DNA of 64,000 nucleotides from Colwellia sp. (GTDB lineage: Bacteria; Pseudomonadota; Gammaproteobacteria; Enterobacterales; Alteromonadaceae): the NCBI GenBank assembly GCA_013215465.1, contig JABSOW010000013.1:54225-118224 (forward strand). Reading direction: 5' to 3'. Shown in pieces: positions 8,579-17,449 of this stretch; the first letter of the stretch is position 1; every line of letters starts with the position of its first letter. A program made the translations under genes and the position numbers. The notes beneath the pieces were generated by a model that was not told where the DNA came from, ran no database searches, and was given only the letters and a program-made list of their open reading frames with translations.

Positions 8579-10507
8579 ATGTTAGAAAATATTCGAGAAA
8601 GCTCGCAGGGCTTGACGGCCAAAATTATTCTTGGCCTTATTATATTAACTTTTGCTGTTGCAGGTCTTGGTAGCTACACTAATTCTGTTGATACTTCTGT
8701 TGCTACTGTTAACGGTGAAAAAATCAGCCTACAAGACTTCAATAAAGCTTATCAAGCGCAACGTAACCGAATGGCGCAACAATTTGGCGATATGTTTGAT
8801 ACTTTATCTAATGATAGTAATTATATGGCTAATTTTCGCCAGGGTGTTTTAGATAATTTAATTAATGAAAAATTAATAGATCAAAGTGCAGAGAGTCTTG
8901 CCATTCGTGTATCTGATGAGCGAATTAAAAAGACGATTAGAGCAATGCCTGAATTTCAAGTTGACGGTGTTTTTGATAATAACCGCTACTTGGCTATTAT
9001 TAACCAAGCTGGTTTTTTCCAATCATCAAACTTTCGAGATTATTTACGTGTTGAAATGACTCGTCGTCAATTATCTCAAGCACTTGTAGCTACTGAGTTT
9101 AATTTACCTTATCAAGAAAAGTTACAATTGACTTTGCAAAACCAAACCCGTGATATTCGTTTTGCGACTATCTCGGCAAAACAGTTTGAGGCAGAAATAG
9201 ATATTAGCGAAGCAGAAATTAAAACTTACTATCAAGCGAATCAAATACGCTTTGAAAATAAAGAACAAGTAAAAGTAAATTACATTCGTTTAAGTGTTGC
9301 TGATATCGCCAAAAATATTAATGTTAGTGATGAGGAAATAGCTAGCTATTATCAAGATAATATACCTAGTTTTACTCAAGCAGAGCAGCGTCGTGTTTCA
9401 CATATTATGATCGAGTTTACTGAAGGTGATAGTGATAGTGAAACTACAGCTAAAACACAAGCCGAAGCTGTATTAGCTCGTCTTGCTCAAGGGGAAAATT
9501 TTGCCACGCTGGCTAAAGAATTATCAAATGATACATTTAGTGGTGAAAATGGTGGTGATCTAGATTATCTTGAAGCCGGTGTTATGGAGTTAAATTTTGA
9601 TGATGCAGCTTTTGCATTAACAGCTGTAGGCGATATTACCGAGCTAGTAAAAACGAGCTTTGGTTACCATGTGATAAAACTGACTGAGCTTAAGGCCGAA
9701 GTTATCCAAAGCTTGGCTGAGGTTAAAACTGAATTACAGGCTAAAGTGAGTAGTGAAAAAGCACAAGAGGAGTTTTATACCCAAACTCAAGAAATGGCAC
9801 GGTTAAGTTTTGAGTTTCCAGACAGCCTAGAAGATGCTGCTAGTGAAGTAAATACTAGTGTAGAAACGTCTACTTGGTTATCTAAGTCGGGTTTAAATAC
9901 TAATAATAGAGCTCCTTTTAATGATCCTAAAGTGCTTGCAGCAGCCTTTTCTGACTTGGTTTTACAAGATAATATGAACTCTGATATTCTGGAGTTAAAT
10001 GATAATGAAGCATTAATATTACGTTTAAATACTTATCAGCAAGCCAATGTTAAGCCGTTAGCGGAAGTGCAAGCACAAATAAAAACAATATTGGTGGCTC
10101 AAAAGGCAACTAATAAAGCACAAAGCACTATTAAAGAATTATTGGTTCAATTTAAAGCGGGTAACGATATTACTGAACAGCTAACTAAGAACTATGTGAG
10201 TTTTACCACAAAAGGAAATGTTGCGCGTTATAGTGCTGATTTAGATCAAAGTATTGTCCGTGAAGCATTTGTATTGCCTCACCCTAGCGAGGGTATTATT
10301 TCAGCATCGACAGTTGCGTTAAGTAATGGTGACTTAGCATTAGTTGAGCTGCAAGCAGTAAATGTGAATGATGCGATTGCTAACCCACAACTTGCTCAAC
10401 AGCAAACCTCACAGTTAGCGCAGTCAGCTTATAAAAGCTATGTTGAGTCATTAAAAATTGGCGCTAAAATTACTCATGGTAAAGTAGCTGAGCCGACAAA
10501 CTATTAA
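8579..10507 (+). CDS. ppiD: Periplasmic folding chaperone PpiD (PpiC/SurA-type)
   Basis: PpiD is an inner-membrane-anchored periplasmic chaperone that binds polypeptides leaving the Sec translocon. The 642-residue chain has a short cytoplasmic start (MLENIRESSQG), one membrane segment (about 14-33) and a SurA-like N-domain. The parvulin/PpiC domain lies around residues 265-365 (with RRVSHIMIEF and SFGYHVIKL). A long C-terminal helical domain follows. E. coli PpiD (623 residues) has the same architecture. AATGAGATAAAG precedes the ATG. It ends the proteostasis cluster and has a long leader. Confidence 0.95.
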   Translation: MLENIRESSQGLTAKIILGLIILTFAVAGLGSYTNSVDTSVATVNGEKISLQDFNKAYQAQRNRMAQQFGDMFDTLSNDSNYMANFRQGVLDNLINEKLIDQSAESLAIRVSDERIKKTIRAMPEFQVDGVFDNNRYLAIINQAGFFQSSNFRDYLRVEMTRRQLSQALVATEFNLPYQEKLQLTLQNQTRDIRFATISAKQFEAEIDISEAEIKTYYQANQIRFENKEQVKVNYIRLSVADIAKNINVSDEEIASYYQDNIPSFTQAEQRRVSHIMIEFTEGDSDSETTAKTQAEAVLARLAQGENFATLAKELSNDTFSGENGGDLDYLEAGVMELNFDDAAFALTAVGDITELVKTSFGYHVIKLTELKAEVIQSLAEVKTELQAKVSSEKAQEEFYTQTQEMARLSFEFPDSLEDAASEVNTSVETSTWLSKSGLNTNNRAPFNDPKVLAAAFSDLVLQDNMNSDILELNDNEALILRLNTYQQANVKPLAEVQAQIKTILVAQKATNKAQSTIKELLVQFKAGNDITEQLTKNYVSFTTKGNVARYSADLDQSIVREAFVLPHPSEGIISASTVALSNGDLALVELQAVNVNDAIANPQLAQQQTSQLAQSAYKSYVESLKIGAKITHGKVAEPTNY

Positions 10508-10525
10508 TATCATTTAGTATCAATA

Positions 10526-10561
10526 CTAAAAAATGTAGCGGGCTTTGCAGCTCGCTACATT
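10526..10561 (-). terminator. Terminator of the pspF-sapABCDF operon
   Basis: A 12-bp stem (10532-10543 with 10550-10561, one G-U pair) encloses TTTGCA. Read on the minus strand it is followed by TTTTTTAG, so it fits termination of the sap operon. It lies between the convergent ppiD and sapF. Confidence 0.8.
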
Positions 10562-10603
10562 ATCGAAATCTATAGATCTTCTTTAAAGCAACTTATTCTA
10601 AGC

Positions 10604-11392
10604 TTATTTTCTTTTCGGTTTTAGCTGAAAGCTTTGGTTCATCAATAGCTTTTGAGTCACTTTATGTTGTGGCTTACTCATCACATCACGGGTTTTACCT
10701 GACTCAACAACTTTTCCTTGCGATAACACCATAATGTTGTCACTAAAGTGGCGGATGATCCCTAGATTATGGGAAATTAGAATATATGCTAAGCCCATCT
10801 GTTGTTGTAAGTCTAATAACAGGTTGATCATTTGTGAACGTAATGATGGATCTAGTGATGCTAATGCTTCATCGAGTATTATCACTTGCGGTTGTAATAT
10901 AATAGCCCTAGCAAGTGAAATTCGCTGCTTTTGACCACCAGAGAACATATGAGGGTAAAAGTTCATATGATCGCCTAACAAGCCTACTTTTTGTAATGTG
11001 GTCCGAATAAGCTCTTTTCGTTTTAATTCATCAAATGGTGTGTTGAGTTTTAATGGTTCATCGAGCAATTGTAAAATAGTTAAGCTTGGGTTTAACGTCG
11101 TGCCTGAATCTTGGAATATCATCCTAATATGTTGGCATCTTTGCTTATAGCTGCCAGTTTCTAATAGTTGACCATTTAAATATATGCTGCCGCTACTTGC
11201 GGGCTCTGCGCCAACTAATAACTTCGCTAAAGTTGATTTTCCCGAGCCGGTCTCACCGATAATAGCTAAGGTTTGATGTGTTTTTACACTAAAAGAAATT
11301 GGCGATAAAACGGTGGTTGTTTTTTTATTCAACCAATAGTTTTTATGTCGATATGATTTACTGAGGTTTTTCACTTCAAGTAGCTCTGTCAT
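10604..11392 (-). CDS. sapF: Peptide ABC transporter ATP-binding protein SapF
   Basis: SapF is one of two ATPases of the SapABCDF transporter, implicated in antimicrobial peptide resistance, potassium uptake and putrescine export in enterobacteria. The 262-residue protein has Walker A GETGSGKST (46-54), a full signature FSGGQKQR and Walker B VIILDEA. The alanine after DE (DEALASLD) is typical of the oligopeptide subfamily. It is last in the operon, with one base separating it from sapD and a terminator downstream. Confidence 0.92.
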   Translation of the reverse strand: MTELLEVKNLSKSYRHKNYWLNKKTTTVLSPISFSVKTHQTLAIIGETGSGKSTLAKLLVGAEPASSGSIYLNGQLLETGSYKQRCQHIRMIFQDSGTTLNPSLTILQLLDEPLKLNTPFDELKRKELIRTTLQKVGLLGDHMNFYPHMFSGGQKQRISLARAIILQPQVIILDEALASLDPSLRSQMINLLLDLQQQMGLAYILISHNLGIIRHFSDNIMVLSQGKVVESGKTRDVMSKPQHKVTQKLLMNQSFQLKPKRK

Positions 11393-11393
11393 A

Positions 11394-12416
11394 TCAGCAT
11401 ACTCCCTTTATTATTTTTTTAGGGGGACTTTTAACGGGTATAAGGGGGAAATGGCAACTTACTTTATGGCCATGAAAATTAGTGACTAAGGGGGCTTTTA
11501 CACAAGCTTGTTGCGCTCTAGGACACCGTGGGCCTAAACGACAGCCAATAGGTAAATGTTGTAAAATAGGAATACTGCCAGGTAGTGTCTTTAATCGAGA
11601 TTTTGCCGGTAAATGTAAATTGGCACTGGGGCTGCTATCAACTAATGCTCGGGTATACGGGTGTAATGGCTTATTAAATATTTGTGCTGTTGTACCTGCT
11701 TCAACAAATTGGCCACTATACATTACCGTGATGGTATTGGTCCAATGGGTTATATTTTCTAAATCATGGCTGATCAATAAGATAGACATGTTTTTTAATT
11801 GGTTTAAACTGGCTAATAACCTAAATATTTGTTCTTGATTGGTATTTTCCATTGCCGCGGTTGGCTCATCTGCAATTAAGAGTATAGGTCTTCCTGCTAA
11901 AGCTATTGCTATCATTACCCGTTGGCATAATGCTTCAGTTAACTGATGTGGGTAACTTGTAAGGCAAACTGTATGGTTTTTTATACCGACTTTGTGTAAC
12001 AGTTTAATAGCAGCAGCTTGACGTTGTTGTTTTCTCTGCCAAAAAAAACCTGATAACTGGCCACTATCAATGGCTTCTGTTAACTGTTCTCCAATCACTG
12101 TTGTGGGATCTAAACAGGCCATAGGCTCTTGAAATATCATAGCAATATCGCGAGAAAGTAGCACTTTGCGTTCTTCAATTGACAGGCGTAATAAATCGAT
12201 GCCGCGCCAATGAAATCTATCAGCATGAACATGCCACTTATCATCTAGTACACCAACAAGTGCTTGTGCCAATAAGGACTTTCCTGAGCCAGACTCGCCC
12301 ACTAAACCACGTACTTCACCTTCTTTCATCGATAAACTGACTTTATCAACGGCAAGTATATTTTGCTCATTATGGACGAACTCAATCGATAGGTTTCTAA
12401 TATCAAGTAAATTCAT
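11394..12416 (-). CDS. sapD: Peptide ABC transporter ATP-binding protein SapD
   Basis: SapD is the second ATPase of the Sap transporter; in E. coli it also supports Trk potassium uptake. The 340-residue chain has Walker A GESGSGKS (40-47) and Walker B LLIADEPT. The ABC signature is degenerate: LTEAL where LSGGQ is expected, much like the LTEGE of E. coli SapD. The C-terminal oligopeptide-family domain has cysteines in GCRLGPRCPRAQQAC. It overlaps sapC by one base and is followed one base later by sapF. Confidence 0.92.
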   Translation of the reverse strand: MNLLDIRNLSIEFVHNEQNILAVDKVSLSMKEGEVRGLVGESGSGKSLLAQALVGVLDDKWHVHADRFHWRGIDLLRLSIEERKVLLSRDIAMIFQEPMACLDPTTVIGEQLTEAIDSGQLSGFFWQRKQQRQAAAIKLLHKVGIKNHTVCLTSYPHQLTEALCQRVMIAIALAGRPILLIADEPTAAMENTNQEQIFRLLASLNQLKNMSILLISHDLENITHWTNTITVMYSGQFVEAGTTAQIFNKPLHPYTRALVDSSPSANLHLPAKSRLKTLPGSIPILQHLPIGCRLGPRCPRAQQACVKAPLVTNFHGHKVSCHFPLIPVKSPPKKIIKGVC

Positions 12417-13309
12417 TAGCGTTCCTTGCGCAGCTTAAGCGCATGACGAATACCTTCACCGACAAGGTTGGTTGCCACCACGGCAAATAAAATAGCTAAA
12501 CCAGGTAAGTAAACTGTCCATGGGGCGATATAAAATAAATCTAAACCATTAGCTAAGGTTGCACCCCATTCAGGTAATGGAATTTGTGCGCCTAAACCTA
12601 AAAATCCTAACGTGGCAATGTCTAAAATAGCAGCAGATTGCGCTAAGGTTGCTTGCCCCATGATTCTGTCGGTAATGTTAGGAAATATTGAATAATACAA
12701 AATTCTAAATGGACTTGCTCCGTCTAGCCTTGAGGCGAGTACATAATCTTTACGAGACTCTTCCTTTACCGCATAGCGAGTAATATGAATAAATTGCGGG
12801 ATCAGTACTAGCACAACTGCCCATACAGTGTTATCTATGCCAGGGCCAAGGATGGCGACTATAATAATGGCCAGTAGTAAAGACGGAATAGATAAAATCA
12901 CATCGAGGAAATGATTAAGAAAGCTTGATTTAAGGCCTGACGTTAACGCTGACAATGAACCAATTATCACCCCAATGACCAGTGAAATAATGACCACAAT
13001 AAAGCTAAGGCCAAAAGTTAGTGACGTACCATACATTAAGCGCGATAACATATCTCGACCTAATTCATCAGTACCTAATAGATAGCTGACATTACCATCA
13101 ACATGCCATGCTGGTGGCAGTAATAACATATCGAATTGCCCTTCAACAGGCGAGTGAGGGGCTAAAAGTGGTCCGAAAATAGCGAGTACTATCAGAAATA
13201 TAAAACAGCTAAACCCCACCATAGCAACAGGAGTTTTGCGAAAAATCAACCAAAGTTGCATAAAAGGAGAAGGAAAAATTTCCTCTAAATATATTTTATC
13301 GCGCGCCAT
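12416..13309 (-). CDS. sapC: Peptide ABC transporter permease SapC
   Basis: SapC is an inner-membrane permease of the Dpp/Opp type. The 297-residue protein has an N-terminal membrane segment (about 27-50), a periplasmic loop, then five more membrane segments. The coupling-loop EAA-like region is RLDGASPFRILYYSIFPN (around 195-212). It overlaps sapB by 14 bases and sapD by one base, so translation is probably coupled. Confidence 0.92.
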   Translation of the reverse strand: MARDKIYLEEIFPSPFMQLWLIFRKTPVAMVGFSCFIFLIVLAIFGPLLAPHSPVEGQFDMLLLPPAWHVDGNVSYLLGTDELGRDMLSRLMYGTSLTFGLSFIVVIISLVIGVIIGSLSALTSGLKSSFLNHFLDVILSIPSLLLAIIIVAILGPGIDNTVWAVVLVLIPQFIHITRYAVKEESRKDYVLASRLDGASPFRILYYSIFPNITDRIMGQATLAQSAAILDIATLGFLGLGAQIPLPEWGATLANGLDLFYIAPWTVYLPGLAILFAVVATNLVGEGIRHALKLRKER

Positions 13310-14327
13310 ATTTATTTCCTCTCGCCAGTGGATTTAATGCGGCATAAATAAAGTCAGTTAGAATGTGCACTACAAAAATAAAGCATGACAAAACTAATAG
13401 GCCACTTTGAATAGCGGTATAGTCCCTTTGATAAATACTTTCTATCAGCCAACGGCCTATTCCCGGCCAGCTAAAAATTACTTCGGTGACCATAGCAATG
13501 GTAACTAAGTTCGCAAATTGTAAACCAACATGGCGAATGATTTTAATTAATGAATTTCTGATGGCGTGGCGAAAAATAATTTGTTGAAAAGTTAAACCTT
13601 TGGCGCTAGCGGCACGAATATAGCTTGTGTCTAATACTTCGATCATTGATGTTCGGGCTAAACGAATAAAAATAGTCGCCGGGGTTACTGCAATAACACA
13701 AGCGGGGAGAATAATGTGGGTGCTAGCATCACTAAAAGCTTGCCACTTATAAGGGCTGTCACTGAGTAGGATGTCAATAAACTGAATACCTGTTACTGGC
13801 TCTATTTCGAATAATAAACTGATCTGCCCAGCAGAAGGGAACCAGCCTAAGCTAATAGAGAAAGTTAAAATAGCCAATAATCCTAACCAAAATACCGGTA
13901 TTGAATAACCTAGCATTGATATGGACAAAATTAAATTATCAGTTATTTTATTATGCTTTATTGCCGCAATAAAGCCTAATGGAATACCAATAAGCATAGC
14001 GATGAACAGGGCAACTAAACTGAGTTCAATAGTAGCAGGGAGTAAATTAACTATTTCAGCACTAATATCTGATTGGCTTGCCATTGATAACCCTAAGTCA
14101 CCGTTGATTATATGGCTGAGATAAGCAAGGTATTGCCAGAAAATATTACGGTGAGTTTGATAAGCATTATTTAGCTCAACAAGTTGACTGGGTGTAGCAT
14201 TGATAGCACCGGTTAAATTAATTATTGCCTCGCCTGGAAATAAAAAATTTACGCTAAATGACAGTAGGGTCAACAATAACATGGTAAAAATAAACAGGCT
14301 TAATCGGCGTAAGGTAAAAACAAACAT
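13296..14327 (-). CDS. sapB: Peptide ABC transporter permease SapB
   Basis: SapB is the partner permease of SapC. The 343 residues begin with the membrane segment typical of DppB-like proteins (FTLRRLSLFIFTMLLLTLLS). The core follows, with GDLGLSM, SIPVFWLGLL and the coupling loop region RAASAKGLTFQQIIFRHAIRNS. It starts two bases after the sapA stop and overlaps sapC by 14 bases. Confidence 0.93.
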   Translation of the reverse strand: MFVFTLRRLSLFIFTMLLLTLLSFSVNFLFPGEAIINLTGAINATPSQLVELNNAYQTHRNIFWQYLAYLSHIINGDLGLSMASQSDISAEIVNLLPATIELSLVALFIAMLIGIPLGFIAAIKHNKITDNLILSISMLGYSIPVFWLGLLAILTFSISLGWFPSAGQISLLFEIEPVTGIQFIDILLSDSPYKWQAFSDASTHIILPACVIAVTPATIFIRLARTSMIEVLDTSYIRAASAKGLTFQQIIFRHAIRNSLIKIIRHVGLQFANLVTIAMVTEVIFSWPGIGRWLIESIYQRDYTAIQSGLLVLSCFIFVVHILTDFIYAALNPLARGNKYGAR

Positions 14328-14329
14328 AA

Positions 14330-16015
14330 TTAATTTACACCTGTATTACGGGCGGGGGGATTTTCATCTAAACTACGCTGTTTTGCCGCAGTATGTTTAT
14401 TGGTTAACTTGCGTTTGCTTACTTGATAAAAATTGATACCACCAAATGGTGCTAGAATATCACCTATTACATCGTTACTACGGGCTTGATAACGTTTTGA
14501 GTGCGCAATTGGGATCAAGGGTACTTCTTCTGTAAGTATAGCCATAGCTTGAGCATAGTACTTTTTTCTTTGGTTAATATTTGTTGTTTGCAATGCTTTT
14601 TTTATAATAACATCATATTCTTGATTACACCAAAAGGTGCTATTACTACCGGTATGTGCAGCAGCGCAACTTAACATCGGTGTGAAAAAATTATCAGGAT
14701 CAGGGTGATCGGCAGACCAACCTAATAAAAAAGTGTGATGCTCACCACGTTTCAAGCGTTGTAAAAAAGTGTTCCATTCATAACTAATTATATTAACTTT
14801 TATATTTATTTTATTTAAGTCACTTTGAATGAGCTTAGCCATAGTGATGGCATTCGGATTATAAGGCCTTTGAATTGGCATCGCCCATAAATCCATAGTA
14901 AAGCCCTCTGTGTAGCCAGCAAGAGCTAGCAGTTTTTTTGCTAATACAAGGTTAAATTCTTGCTCAGTAATACTGTCATCAAAAGCCCATGATGTTTTGG
15001 GTAATAATGAATTAGCCATTTCAGCTTTTCCTTGATATACCGCTTCAAGCAAGGTTTTTTTGTTAATCGCGTAACGGATTGCTTGTCTAACTAACTTATT
15101 ATCAAACGGGGCTTTACTGACATTAAAACCAAAATAGCCAACGTTTAATGCCGTTACTGCTTCTAATGATAAATCTTTACGCTGCGTTATTTTTTCATGA
15201 GCGATAGGGTAAGCAACGACATCACACTCATTTGCCAGTAGTTTGGTTAATCTACCGGTATTACTGGGGGTGATATCAAATACTAGTTGTTCAATTTTTG
15301 CAGGCTCTCGCCAGTACTTTTCATGGCGATAAAAGCGTATTAATGATCCAACGCGATATTCTTTTAACTTAAAAGGCCCGGTTCCTATTGGATGGGTGTC
15401 TATATCTGATTTGGCCTTTTGTTTAGTTAATTGTGCGGCATATTCAGCAGATAAAATCACCATAAAATCGGTAGCAAGGTTCGCTAGGAATGAAGTATCG
15501 GCGTGAGATAAATGAAATCGTATAGTGTAATCATTAATTTTTTCTATATTGTCAATTAAATCACTAAAGCCCACATTTTGAAAAAAAGGATAATTTCCGC
15601 CAGAGACTAAGTGATAGGGGTGCTCAGTATCTAAGGCTCTGTTGAAGCTGAAAATTACGTCATCAGCATTTAATAGCCTACTTGGGGTAAAATAGTCGGT
15701 GTGATGAAAAGCAACATTTTTACGTAAATAAAAAGTTATTTTTTTACCATCACGGGTAACATGCCAAGACTTTGCCAGGGCAGGGCTTAATTTATTTTCA
15801 TCGCCTTGATAAGAAATCAACCTATCGTATAGCTGGTTTGAAGTAGCATCTATGGTGGTACCAGAAGTGACCAGTTGCGGATTAAAGGTTTCTGGTGAGC
15901 CCTCTGCACAGTAAATAACACTGCGTTCACTTAATGATAGTATACCTTCTTCATTGCACGCGGTTAACAGTAATAAGCTAAGTAGCCCTGTCGTAATAAA
16001 GTTAAAATAATTCAT
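14330..16015 (-). CDS. sapA: Peptide ABC transporter substrate-binding lipoprotein SapA
   Basis: SapA is the periplasmic peptide-binding component of the Sap system (SBP family 5). From the chosen ATG the 561-residue chain starts with a lipoprotein signal, LLSLLLLTAC, lipidated at Cys20. The classic DppA-like fold follows (YCAEGSPETFNPQ, GTGPFKLKEY, AIRYAINK, LGWSADHPDPDNF). This start is preferred over one 18 bases upstream because GGTGG lies eight bases before it and it leaves a short signal peptide. The start overlaps the last 14 bases of pspF, so the two genes are probably translationally coupled. The lipidation signal is noteworthy because enterobacterial SapA is, as far as I recall, a soluble periplasmic protein. 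Confidence 0.9.
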   Translation of the reverse strand: MNYFNFITTGLLSLLLLTACNEEGILSLSERSVIYCAEGSPETFNPQLVTSGTTIDATSNQLYDRLISYQGDENKLSPALAKSWHVTRDGKKITFYLRKNVAFHHTDYFTPSRLLNADDVIFSFNRALDTEHPYHLVSGGNYPFFQNVGFSDLIDNIEKINDYTIRFHLSHADTSFLANLATDFMVILSAEYAAQLTKQKAKSDIDTHPIGTGPFKLKEYRVGSLIRFYRHEKYWREPAKIEQLVFDITPSNTGRLTKLLANECDVVAYPIAHEKITQRKDLSLEAVTALNVGYFGFNVSKAPFDNKLVRQAIRYAINKKTLLEAVYQGKAEMANSLLPKTSWAFDDSITEQEFNLVLAKKLLALAGYTEGFTMDLWAMPIQRPYNPNAITMAKLIQSDLNKINIKVNIISYEWNTFLQRLKRGEHHTFLLGWSADHPDPDNFFTPMLSCAAAHTGSNSTFWCNQEYDVIIKKALQTTNINQRKKYYAQAMAILTEEVPLIPIAHSKRYQARSNDVIGDILAPFGGINFYQVSKRKLTNKHTAAKQRSLDENPPARNTGVN

Positions 16016-17138
16016 CAGCAATACCACCATCAAGTAAATTATATTTCTTTAAGTAACCTCTCAGTTGATGATAGGTAAGTTCAAGTGCTTGGGCGGTTTT
16101 TTTTTGATTGTATTGGCAATGTGCTAACGCTGATTTAATCAATTCAATTTCATAGTTTTGTGACAACGATTTTAGTGATTGTGGGAAAACTGTGCTAATA
16201 GCAGCAAGTGGTATAGTTGTTTCTTTGATATCTTTATTATCAGCGAGGTCGCTTGTTAATGCCTCTGCTTGTTGAATACTCTTCTTCGCGGAAGGTATCG
16301 CAGTAGTTGCTTGTATCTGCATTCTATCAAATGTTCTAATAAGCTGGGTTGGCCTAAAAGGTGATTCAAAAGGGTCAATAATTAAGTCATGCACAGGTAA
16401 GTGAGGATTATTGCAGCGATAAACACTGCGTTCGATTACATTTTTTAATTCTCGAATATTCCCCGGCCAAGCGTATGCTAGCATTGTCCGTTTAGCTTGC
16501 TCAGTGAAACCGCTAAACAGCTCGAACTCTAATTCTCTGGCCATATTTATAGCAAAATGTTCTGCTAGCATAAGAATGTCGTCAAGGCGCTCTCTTAATG
16601 GCGGTAAAGTAATAACATCAAATGCTAAGCGGTCAAGTAAATCAGCTCTAAATTGCCCTGAAGCGGCTAAGGTTGGTAAATCTTCATTGGTTGCTGCGAC
16701 TATACGTACATCGGTAGTAATCGTACGTGAGCCGCCAACGCGTTCAAATTCACCGTACTCAACAACACGTAATAACTTTTCTTGAATTAATCCAGACGTA
16801 TTAGCAATTTCATCTAAAAAAAGTGTGCCATTGTCTGCGCGTTCAAATCGGCCTTCGTGGCGTTTATTCGCACCAGTAAAGGCACCTGAGTCATAACCAA
16901 AGAGTTCTGTTTCAAGTAAATTTTCATTAAGTGCCGCACAATTAAGCTTTAAATAACTTTGTTGCCAACGTTTGGATAAGTAGTGTAAACGCGCAGCAAC
17001 TAATTCTTTACCTGTGCCGCGTTCGCCAATAATTAATACTGGCTTACTTAATGGTGCAATTTGTGATATTTGCTCTAATACTTCTAAAAAGCTGTTAGAT
17101 TGACCAAGAAGATTATCTTGTTTATTAAAGCGCGCCAT
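16002..17138 (-). CDS. pspF: Phage shock protein operon transcriptional activator PspF
   Basis: PspF is a sigma-54 enhancer-binding AAA+ activator without a receiver domain, held inactive by PspA until the membrane is stressed. The 378-residue protein has Walker A GERGTGKE (38-45), the sigma-54-contacting GAFTGA loop (85-90), Walker B TLFLDE and a Fis-type helix-turn-helix at the end (KKTAQALELTYHQLRGYLKKY). It is about 50 residues longer than E. coli PspF, owing to an insert between the AAA+ domain and the helix-turn-helix (roughly 265-330). It is divergent from pspA, and its 3' end overlaps sapA, making a pspF-sapABCDF operon. AGGT precedes the ATG. Confidence 0.94.
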   Translation of the reverse strand: MARFNKQDNLLGQSNSFLEVLEQISQIAPLSKPVLIIGERGTGKELVAARLHYLSKRWQQSYLKLNCAALNENLLETELFGYDSGAFTGANKRHEGRFERADNGTLFLDEIANTSGLIQEKLLRVVEYGEFERVGGSRTITTDVRIVAATNEDLPTLAASGQFRADLLDRLAFDVITLPPLRERLDDILMLAEHFAINMARELEFELFSGFTEQAKRTMLAYAWPGNIRELKNVIERSVYRCNNPHLPVHDLIIDPFESPFRPTQLIRTFDRMQIQATTAIPSAKKSIQQAEALTSDLADNKDIKETTIPLAAISTVFPQSLKSLSQNYEIELIKSALAHCQYNQKKTAQALELTYHQLRGYLKKYNLLDGGIADELF

Positions 17139-17205
17139 GGCTTGACCTAATGATGATACCAGTTTAATTTACTTCCAATGCTGAAATAACTAAATAGACT
17201 TGCTA

Positions 17206-17243
17206 TTAGTTAAATTCACTAACAAATAGTGTATTTTATTAAT
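17206..17243 (+). promoter_or_regulatory. Predicted PspF upstream activating sites I and II
   Basis: TTAGT-N7-ACTAA (17206-17222) closely matches the enterobacterial PspF site. A second, weaker copy follows at once (TAGTGTATTTTATTAA, about 17227-17242). Two adjacent sites are also found in E. coli. They sit about 65-100 bases downstream of the pspF start and about 75-110 bases before the predicted sigma-54 promoter, so PspF bound here could both activate pspA and repress its own gene. Confidence 0.7.
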
Positions 17244-17316
17244 CGACTATATAATAGTGTTTTTTAAATATTTAAAAAACTCAATAAAAACATATTGTTA
17301 ACTGTTCTTGTCACCT

Positions 17317-17331
17317 TGGCGTAAAACATGA
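17317..17331 (+). promoter_or_regulatory. Predicted sigma-54 promoter of pspABC
   Basis: TGGC at the -24 position and ATGA at -12 (GG at 17318-17319, then ten bases, then GA at 17330-17331) fit the sigma-54 spacing. The second element deviates from GC at one base, as it does in E. coli pspA (GT). Transcription would begin near 17342. Confidence 0.55.
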
Positions 17332-17340
17332 ATAGTATAG

Positions 17341-17368
17341 ACTATAAATTTAACAGGAAATTTATAGT
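17341..17368 (+). other. Perfect 11-bp stem-loop at the predicted 5' end of psp mRNA
   Basis: ACTATAAATTT (17341-17351) and AAATTTATAGT (17358-17368) pair perfectly around AACAGG. If the sigma-54 promoter call is right, this hairpin forms at the very 5' end of the transcript. It has no T tract. A role in mRNA stability is only a guess. Confidence 0.6.
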
Positions 17369-17449
17369 TGTTTTTATTATATTTGAATGAAATATCATTA
17401 ATTTGAACAATAAGTAAGAGCGTTAATTAAAAAATAAGAGGAAGTTGTT

